A stretch of 5,426 nucleotides of DNA from Ferruginibacter sp. (GTDB lineage Bacteria; Bacteroidota; Bacteroidia; Chitinophagales; Chitinophagaceae). Under the pieces are notes generated by a model that saw only the letters and a list, made by a program, of their open reading frames with translations, did not search any database and was not told where the DNA came from. This document shows positions 1-5,426 of this stretch, in pieces. Each line of letters begins with the position of its first letter. Position 1 is the first letter of the stretch. The DNA is taken from assembly GCA_018057635.1 (NCBI GenBank), contig JAGPDJ010000195.1:1-5426 (forward strand). The letters run 5' to 3'. Made by a program: the position numbers and the translations under genes.

Positions 1-1535
1 ATTATAATGTGAATGCCACCGAAGGAAGGTTCCGCAGTTCAAAAGTGTGTGTTAATTCAGCCTCCAGCGATACAACCAGGATATTCTTTGAATATGCGTA
101 TTCCGGCAGCAATGCCCGCAAATATGCCATGGATTTTATCGACAGTATTCCTGCGGGTTATATTGTATCAGTAACCAACCTGAACCATATATCCAACTCA
201 ACTTTCATCAATGCATGGAAAGCCGATACAACAATACTAGGAAGCGGAAAATCGCTTTGGCATAAGTTTCATGAAATGGGTATGCACCAGGTTGATTCAT
301 TTACTTCCAACAGGCCATTCCTGTTTGTGTTTAAAAAGGCAGATACAGTTAATTTCCCGGTGAGGCAGCATGTAGGCGCTGCCGTTAATTTACAAATAGC
401 CGACACCTTCCTTTTATCAGGAAAAGTGGTAAGCGGATCTGTGCAGTCACCCTGGTTTGGGCCGGTTACCAGTTGGAAGAATTTTAAATGGGACACAACG
501 GGTTCTTCAGAAACCAATAACAGTTATTATGATATTTTCGGGCAGATGCCTAACGGTGATGAAAACCTGCTGACATCGGTATACGGTTCAAAAGATACTT
601 CACTTGCATTTATTGACGCATCCATTTACCCGAAGCTGAGGGTACAAATGCATAATACCGATCCTCAAAATGCCATTCCGGCACAATTGAAGTACTGGAT
701 GATCACTTCTGATAATTTCCCGGAAGGTGCCATTTCGCCTAACCTTTTCTTTCAGTGCGCAGATACATTGAATACAACCGACTCAGTTAAATTACGTGTG
801 GCATTTAAAAATATCTCAAATGTGTCATTTGATAGTATCAAAGTGAGGCTTACAGTTACAGGAGCAGACGGAATTGCTCATGTATTCAATAACCTGGCAA
901 ACGGAGCTAAGCTAAAACCCCTCATAGCAGGTGATACAGCCATCATTACATATTCAGTGCCTTTGTCAAATTTTCCGGGCAATAATGAACTGAAACTGGA
1001 AGTAAATCCGGAAAATGACCAGCCCGAGCAGTTCCTGTTTAATAATATATTATATAAACAGCTTTATGTGACTGATTTACATTGTTCGGGTGATGATATC
1101 ACATTTAATGCAGCAGCATTTAGTGGAAATATGCAATGGCAGGCAGATACCGGTGCAGGGTTTGCCAATATCAGCGATGGTGCTCAGTATACAGGTACCA
1201 ATACAAACAGTTTAACGATCATGAGCCCGGCATCCAATATGACAGGTTATAAATACCGTTGTGTATATACCGGATCTTACAGCAATACTTTTAGCCAGGA
1301 GTTTGTTTTAAAGAATATTTCAATCTGGGCAGGCCAGGTGAGTACAGCATGGGAAGATCCGGCTAATTGGTCATGTGGCATACTGCCTGATGAAAACACA
1401 GATGTTATCGTAAAAGAAGGCGCGCCTAATTACCCGGTTATAAACAGCAATGCAATTTGTAGAAGTATAAGTGCTACAGTAAACACAAGCATATTGATAA
1501 AAACCGGGTTTACATTACTGGTTGCCGGAAAATAG
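1..1535 (+). CDS. PorU2-like large secreted protein, C-terminal part (5' truncated), with Ig-like and WxG-type terminal modules
   Basis: The reading frame is open to the left edge (first whole codon at base 3) and ends with TAG at 1533-1535. The GTG at base 9 lies inside conserved-looking sequence and is not a start. Four regions can be seen. About 48-347 is an ILEI/PANDER-like domain (AMDFIDSIPAGYIVSVTNL, then a G-S-G and a PFLFVFKK strand), which I recall from the middle of PorU2-type C25 proteins. A linker with SPWFGPV and SLAFIDAS follows. About 741-1070 is a CARDB-like beta-sandwich (VAFKNISNVSFDSIKV, ending NPENDQPEQFLFNN). About 1074-1314 is an Ig-like domain with a Cys pair (codons 1083 and 1260). 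About 1323-1532 is a module with W-A-G, W-E-D-P-A-N-W and two Cys, ending four residues past a final beta strand. The peptidase domain expected in such proteins would lie left of the window and cannot be confirmed. There is no NPF/FlgD-like T9SS C-terminal domain. The protein is probably exported and surface-exposed. I am sure of the gene and fairly sure of the family, but unsure of the function. Confidence 0.85.
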   Translation, partial: YNVNATEGRFRSSKVCVNSASSDTTRIFFEYAYSGSNARKYAMDFIDSIPAGYIVSVTNLNHISNSTFINAWKADTTILGSGKSLWHKFHEMGMHQVDSFTSNRPFLFVFKKADTVNFPVRQHVGAAVNLQIADTFLLSGKVVSGSVQSPWFGPVTSWKNFKWDTTGSSETNNSYYDIFGQMPNGDENLLTSVYGSKDTSLAFIDASIYPKLRVQMHNTDPQNAIPAQLKYWMITSDNFPEGAISPNLFFQCADTLNTTDSVKLRVAFKNISNVSFDSIKVRLTVTGADGIAHVFNNLANGAKLKPLIAGDTAIITYSVPLSNFPGNNELKLEVNPENDQPEQFLFNNILYKQLYVTDLHCSGDDITFNAAAFSGNMQWQADTGAGFANISDGAQYTGTNTNSLTIMSPASNMTGYKYRCVYTGSYSNTFSQEFVLKNISIWAGQVSTAWEDPANWSCGILPDENTDVIVKEGAPNYPVINSNAICRSISATVNTSILIKTGFTLLVAGK

Positions 1536-1620
1536 CCGTGTTACCAGGCAGCTTTTTAGGGTAAAAATGCATCTTTAGCACACAGGGCAATTTCCTGTGG
1601 ATATCGTTGCAGCGAAGCAG

Positions 1621-1628
1621 TACATTTG
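1621..1628 (+). promoter_or_regulatory. Candidate Bacteroidota -7 element upstream of porV2
   Basis: TACATTTG matches the Bacteroidota -7 consensus TAnnTTTG exactly and lies in the only intergenic gap of the window, on the strand of porV2. A -33 TTTG/TTG element at the usual distance (about 17-23 nt upstream) is not clear. The closest is TGTG at 1596-1599, and a real TTG at 1607-1609 is too close. If used, transcription would start around 1633-1636 and give a leader of about 100 nt. An 8-base match with four fixed T/A positions can occur by chance in AT-rich DNA, so this is only a candidate. Confidence 0.35.
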
Positions 1629-1631
1629 CCG

Positions 1632-1668
1632 TAAAGTTGTAACTTTAAATTGTTTAAATCTGCAATTT
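1632..1668. repeat. Cluster of overlapping short inverted repeats in the porV2 leader
   Basis: Three symmetric elements overlap here. TAAAGTT and AACTTTA (1632-1638 and 1641-1647) form a perfect 7-bp inverted repeat around a 2-nt GT centre. TTTAAA occurs twice (1644-1649 and 1653-1658) around TTG. AAATTG (1647-1652) pairs with CAATTT (1663-1668) across 10 nt. The first arm begins just 3' of the candidate -7 element at 1621-1628. The 2-nt spacer is too short for an RNA hairpin loop, so a protein-binding operator is more likely than a terminator. The DNA is AT-rich, so chance is a serious alternative. Confidence 0.3.
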
Positions 1669-1734
1669 GTGGCAGACTTATACGTTAAGCAGTTAAAATT
1701 ACCGTAATCGCTGGATCCTATTAATCACATATCT

Positions 1735-2844
1735 ATGAGGCAAAACCTGTTTGCATCCCTGTTTTTTATACTTTTTTCCCCTGCTATTGTTTTTTCACAA
1801 TTCAGAAAATATTCCAATGAATTTTTAAATATCGGTGCCGGTGCAAGGGGGCTTGCTATGGGAAATGCCCAGGTGGCTACGGCTAATGACGCCACTGCAG
1901 GTTACTGGAATCCGGCTGGATTGGCAGGAGTTAAAGACCAGACCAATGCGGGTATCATGCATGCCGATTATTTTGCCGGTATAGCCAAATATGATTATTT
2001 ATCAGTGGCAGTTCCGGTACAGGATAATAAAAGAACTCTGGGGTTTTCGATATTAAGGTTTGCTGTAGATGATATTCCAAATACCTTATTCCTGGTTGAG
2101 CCGGATGGAAGTATTAATTACAACAATATTCAAACCTTTTCTTCTGCAGATTATGCCTTGTTGCTCTCTTTTGCACAGAACATCCGGGAAACGGAGGATA
2201 AAACAATCAGTTTTGGTGCCAATGCAAAAGTGATCTACCGCAAAGTTGGCAAATTTGCCAGTGCCTGGGGATTTGGTATTGATGCAGGGCTTCAAATGCA
2301 CGGAGCAAAATGGCATGCGGGTATTGTAGCCAGAGACCTTACCACCACTTTCAATGCCTGGTCTTTTAAATTTTCTGAAAAAGAGAAAGAAGCGCTATAC
2401 CTCACCAACAATGATATTCCTGTAAAGTCAACTGAACTTACCGCTCCAAGGCTGGTTGTTGGCGGCGGCTATAAATTCAATATCGGTAATGCGGTTAAAC
2501 TGCTGGCAGAAGTAAATGCAGATATAACGTTTGATGGTAAACGCAATACCGTACTCAGTGGAAATACAATCAGCTTTGATCCGCATGTAGGCATGGAAGC
2601 TTCTGTTAAAGATGTGTTCTTTGTGCGTGGAGGTATCACCAATTTTCAAAAAGCTTTATCAGACGGAGATACCCTGAACCAGAAGAAAGTCTGGATATAC
2701 CAGCCAAGTATAGGTGCCGGGTTTAAGATCAGGAATGTGATGCTCGATTATGCATTTTCTAACCTGGCAAACCAGGAGAATCCTCTGTTCACACACATAT
2801 TCTCATTACGCATCAATTTTGGAAACAAAAAAGATGAAAATTAA
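1735..2844 (+). CDS. porV2: PorV-family outer-membrane barrel, best matched to type IX sorting protein PorV2
   Basis: This is a complete 369-residue gene from ATG 1735 to TAA 2844. Residues 1-21 form a signal peptide (a short RQN n-region, then a Phe/Leu/Ile-rich core, with likely cleavage VFS|Q). Residues 30-64 carry the PorV/UPF0164-like motif: FLNIGAGARGLAMG, then A-N-D-A-T-A and YWNPAGLA. The rest is alternating beta-strand sequence typical of a FadL-like 14-strand barrel, ending in a strand RINF with the terminal Phe usual in outer-membrane proteins, followed by a short charged tail (GNKKDEN). Length is close to the roughly 390 residues of Porphyromonas PorV/LptO. In the T9SS, PorV binds secreted cargo at the outer membrane and delivers it to the sortase PorU. 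The '2' assignment comes from the overlapping C25 gene downstream and from resemblance to remembered PorV2 entries, not from a search. No Shine-Dalgarno is visible, as is common in Bacteroidota. The start is supported by the signal peptide position. Confidence 0.88.
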   Translation: MRQNLFASLFFILFSPAIVFSQFRKYSNEFLNIGAGARGLAMGNAQVATANDATAGYWNPAGLAGVKDQTNAGIMHADYFAGIAKYDYLSVAVPVQDNKRTLGFSILRFAVDDIPNTLFLVEPDGSINYNNIQTFSSADYALLLSFAQNIRETEDKTISFGANAKVIYRKVGKFASAWGFGIDAGLQMHGAKWHAGIVARDLTTTFNAWSFKFSEKEKEALYLTNNDIPVKSTELTAPRLVVGGGYKFNIGNAVKLLAEVNADITFDGKRNTVLSGNTISFDPHVGMEASVKDVFFVRGGITNFQKALSDGDTLNQKKVWIYQPSIGAGFKIRNVMLDYAFSNLANQENPLFTHIFSLRINFGNKKDEN

Positions 2845-5426
2845 TACCATCAAAATGATGAAAAGATTACTCGCCCCGTTTTTATTGTTGATGGCCTTCC
2901 AGGTAAATGCCCAATTGAACAATAGCTGGATAGACTATGGTAAGACCTACTATAAATTCCGTGTGGGAAAAGATACACTTTGCCGCATTCCCCAATCAAC
3001 ATTATCGGCAGCAGGGCTTAGTACAGCCAATGTTGCCCATTTTCAGTTATGGCGCAATGGCAAAGAGGTAAGGATATTTACCTCCATTGCCAACGGAACA
3101 TTTGGCGCAGGTGATTTTATAGAGTTCTGGGGAGAAATGAATGATGGTAAACCTGATAAAACGCTTTACCGTGACCAGAATTTTCAAATAGCCGACAGGT
3201 ATAGCCTGGAAACAGATACAGTGGCCTATTTCTTAACACTTAACCCAGCAGGAGGTAACCTTCGTTATACAGATGCAGTTAATCCTTCACCCGGAACAGG
3301 AGTAGCTGATGCTTATTTTATGCGAAAGATAGACCTGTACTACAGGAACCAGATCAACAGGGGAAAAGCTGAGGTGGTAGGTGAATATGTATATTCATCA
3401 TCTTATGATGTTGGAGAAGGCTATGCGTCTTTTGACGTGGCTCCCTGCTGCGATTTTACACAGGAATTATTTAACCTCAATGTATATACTGCAGGTCCTG
3501 CAAACAGTCTGTCGGTTCGTGCAGCCGTTGCCGGTAATGCTCCCAATGCCCGCAACATCAGGGTTAAACTATTTGGAAATGTAGTGTACGATAATTCTAT
3601 GAATTTCTTTGGTACAGCTGTAATTGACCTGAACAACCAGCCACTAACATTATTGCAAAACAGTGCTTATGTACCTTTATATGTAAACAACAACTCTTCT
3701 GTAACCAACGACCGTATAGTAGTGGCAAGCCTCGGTATCACTTACCCGGCAACCTTTAATTTCAACAACCAGAAGAATTTTTATTTTGAACTGGCTGCAT
3801 CTGCTTCGGGCAATAAGCTGGAAATTGAAAATGTGAATTATGGTTCTGTTGCGCCTATTCTGTACGATATGACAGCGGGCAGGCGTTACATTGGTGATAT
3901 TTCTTCGGTACCGGGTAAAGTAGTTTTTGTGCTTCCTGCATCTGCAGATCCTTTAAGAAGTTTTATACTGGTTAACCAGGAAACCGCAAACGTAAATACA
4001 ATCAGTTCGCTTACTGCCAGGAATTTTATCAACTATGCCAATACAGCCCAGCAGGGTGATTATGTGATCATCAGCCACCCGGCACTTTACAACGATGGTA
4101 GCGGAAACAATTACGTGGAAGAATACAGGCAATACAGAACTACGGCTACGGGTGGTAGTTATGATGCTAAAATTTATAATGTTGAAGAATTAACCGACCA
4201 ATTCGGTTTTGGTATCAAAGGGCACCCAACATCAGTAAGGGATTTTATCAGGTATGCCAACCAGCAGTTTGTTGTTAAACCAAAATATATTTTCCTTATT
4301 GGCCGTGGTATGAATTACATGGAACAAAAGGCCAATGAAACAAGCCCATTGTCAGATAAACTTAATTTCATACCAACATTTGGATGGCCTGCATCAGATG
4401 TTTTGCTTGCATCTGCGCCCGGTACCACATTACCGCTTGTTCCAATTGGAAGGCTCGGCGTGGTGAACGGAGGTGAAGTAAACAATTACCTGTTGAAAAT
4501 AAAACAATATGAACAGGCTCAGCAAACACCCGGTTCAACCATTGAGAGTAAATTATGGATGAAAAATTTTATACATGTGGCCGGTGGAAAGAATACAGCT
4601 GAGAATGATGAGTTCAGGGCTTATATGAATAATTACAAGGCCATTGCGGAAGATTCGCTGATGGGGGCACATGTGGAAACATTTACTAAAACAGCCACCG
4701 GTGCTGTTCAGCAGGCCAACAGCCAGCGGATAGAAGAATTATTTGACAATGGTATCGGGTTTATCGGGTACTTCGGCCACTCATCTGCCAGCACTTTTGA
4801 ATTCAACCTGAGTGACCCGCAGATATATACCAATGCAGGAAAATACCCTTTCTTTAATGTGAGCGGTTGCAGTGCAGGAAACTTTTTTATTTATGATCCG
4901 CTTCGCCTTTCCGGAAACCTGTCGCTTTCAGAAAAATATGTTCTGGCAAACCAACGGGGAAGCATAGGTTTTTTAGCTGATACACATTTTGGTATCCCGC
5001 CATTCCTGAATTTTTATAATACCAACCTGTATACTAATTTCTCCAGGGATATGTATGGTAAAACAGTTGGCGAACAGATCAACCGTTCCATCCAAAGCCT
5101 GGGCGGATCAAATCCGAATGTTGATTATTATACAAGGGTGCACCTGGAAGAAGTAACCCTGCATGGTGACCCGGCTGTTAGGATCAATTATTTTGAAAAA
5201 CCTGATTATGTTATAGAAGATCAACAGGTGAAGATCAGTCCGGATATCATTTCCGTAGCTGATAACAATTTTACCCTTAAGATAAAAATGAATAATATAG
5301 GCAGGGTTGTTAATGATTCAATCTGGGTTTCGGTTAAACGGAAATTACCCAATGATACCATCCGGATTTTATACAACCAGTTAATACCTTCTATTAATTA
5401 TGAAGATTCGCTGAACCTGACTGTTC
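2834..5426 (+). CDS. porU2: C25 (gingipain-like) peptidase, putative type IX secretion system sortase PorU2, 3' truncated
   Basis: The frame is open from ATG 2834 to the right edge: 864 codons without a stop. The start overlaps the last 11 nt of porV2. ATG 2855 and ATG 2858 are in-frame alternatives that leave a more compact signal peptide (RLLAPFLLLMAFQVNAQ, cleavage near NAQ). Numbering from 2834: residues about 28-400 are a beta-rich N-terminal region (YYKFRVGKDTLCRI, then DFIEFWGEMNDGKPD). The C25 domain follows with GDYVIISHP (408), YNVEEL (448), FLIGRG (487), IPTFGWPASD (513) and PIGRLG (537). The catalytic pair is His649 in GYFGHSSA and Cys679 in SGCSAGNFF. Their 30-residue spacing is close to that of gingipain R (His211/Cys244). 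A CARDB/Ig-like domain starts near 797. PorU-type enzymes remove the C-terminal signal from T9SS cargo at the cell surface and can transfer cargo to a lipid anchor. Full-length relatives, as I recall them, are about 1,650 residues, so roughly half is missing here. Adjacent Cys205-Cys206 are a small oddity. The peptidase fold is certain; the PorU2 name is likely. Confidence 0.87.
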   Translation, partial: MKINTIKMMKRLLAPFLLLMAFQVNAQLNNSWIDYGKTYYKFRVGKDTLCRIPQSTLSAAGLSTANVAHFQLWRNGKEVRIFTSIANGTFGAGDFIEFWGEMNDGKPDKTLYRDQNFQIADRYSLETDTVAYFLTLNPAGGNLRYTDAVNPSPGTGVADAYFMRKIDLYYRNQINRGKAEVVGEYVYSSSYDVGEGYASFDVAPCCDFTQELFNLNVYTAGPANSLSVRAAVAGNAPNARNIRVKLFGNVVYDNSMNFFGTAVIDLNNQPLTLLQNSAYVPLYVNNNSSVTNDRIVVASLGITYPATFNFNNQKNFYFELAASASGNKLEIENVNYGSVAPILYDMTAGRRYIGDISSVPGKVVFVLPASADPLRSFILVNQETANVNTISSLTARNFINYANTAQQGDYVIISHPALYNDGSGNNYVEEYRQYRTTATGGSYDAKIYNVEELTDQFGFGIKGHPTSVRDFIRYANQQFVVKPKYIFLIGRGMNYMEQKANETSPLSDKLNFIPTFGWPASDVLLASAPGTTLPLVPIGRLGVVNGGEVNNYLLKIKQYEQAQQTPGSTIESKLWMKNFIHVAGGKNTAENDEFRAYMNNYKAIAEDSLMGAHVETFTKTATGAVQQANSQRIEELFDNGIGFIGYFGHSSASTFEFNLSDPQIYTNAGKYPFFNVSGCSAGNFFIYDPLRLSGNLSLSEKYVLANQRGSIGFLADTHFGIPPFLNFYNTNLYTNFSRDMYGKTVGEQINRSIQSLGGSNPNVDYYTRVHLEEVTLHGDPAVRINYFEKPDYVIEDQQVKISPDIISVADNNFTLKIKMNNIGRVVNDSIWVSVKRKLPNDTIRILYNQLIPSINYEDSLNLTV

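Noticed and set aside
9..11. GTG at base 9 as a start codon of the first gene
   Set aside because: The frame is open upstream to the window edge, and the residues around it fall in the middle of a PorU2-like region, so the gene starts outside the window.
269..517. Minus-strand 82-codon open frame
   Set aside because: It lies wholly opposite a clear coding region with recognisable domains, and its translation has no domain or signal. It is a shadow frame.
1541..1570. Possible terminator after the first gene (TTACC/GGTAA, or TTTTT/AAAAA around AGGGT)
   Set aside because: The stems are only 5 bp and mutually exclusive, the second is all A-T, and neither is followed by a run of T. It is not convincing as an intrinsic terminator.
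1681..1702. Alternative promoter near TACGTTAA or TAAAATTA closer to porV2
   Set aside because: Both miss fixed positions of the -7 consensus, and no TTTG lies at the proper upstream distance.
2086..2316. Minus-strand 76-codon open frame inside porV2
   Set aside because: It is antisense to a well-supported barrel gene and shows no recognisable protein features.
2428..2649. Minus-strand 73-codon open frame inside porV2
   Set aside because: It is antisense to porV2, without any family resemblance or start context.
3381..3636. Plus-strand 67-codon (3381-3584) and minus-strand 71-codon (3421-3636) open frames
   Set aside because: Both lie inside the continuous 864-codon porU2 frame. Their translations look like out-of-frame reading.

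Overview
The window looks like a chromosomal piece of a Bacteroidota genome, most likely of the Chitinophagaceae or a close relative. This rests on protein family recognition, AT-rich translation starts without Shine-Dalgarno sequences, and a TAnnTTTG-type promoter candidate; no taxonomic marker gene is present. All genes are on the + strand and are linked to the type IX secretion system (T9SS), the outer-membrane export and sorting machinery of Bacteroidota.

Layout: (1) Bases 1-1535 are the 3' end of a large secreted protein. Its first part matches my memory of the middle and distal region of PorU2-type (gingipain-like, C25) proteins: an ILEI-like domain, then a CARDB-like beta-sandwich. It then leaves that pattern and ends in an Ig-like domain plus a 'WxG...W..P.NW.CG' module. 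(2) Bases 1536-1734 are the only intergenic gap (199 nt). It holds a possible -7 promoter element and an overlapping cluster of inverted repeats. (3) Bases 1735-2844 encode a complete 369-residue outer-membrane barrel of the PorV family, best matched to PorV2. (4) From base 2834, overlapping the porV2 stop by 11 nt, a second large protein starts and runs off the right edge with 864 sense codons and no stop. It has a signal peptide, a beta-rich N-terminal region and a C25 peptidase domain with the His/Cys dyad intact, and is best matched to PorU2.

Working together: in the canonical T9SS, PorV is the outer-membrane barrel that carries cargo to the sortase PorU, a C25-fold enzyme that removes the C-terminal sorting signal and attaches cargo to the surface. 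The overlapping porV2-porU2 pair looks like a second, paralogous shuttle/sortase module. The upstream PorU2-like protein with a different C-terminus could be a related sortase or a surface-exposed client. That division of labour is inference. I see no RNA genes, CRISPR arrays, insertion sequences, attachment sites or origins.
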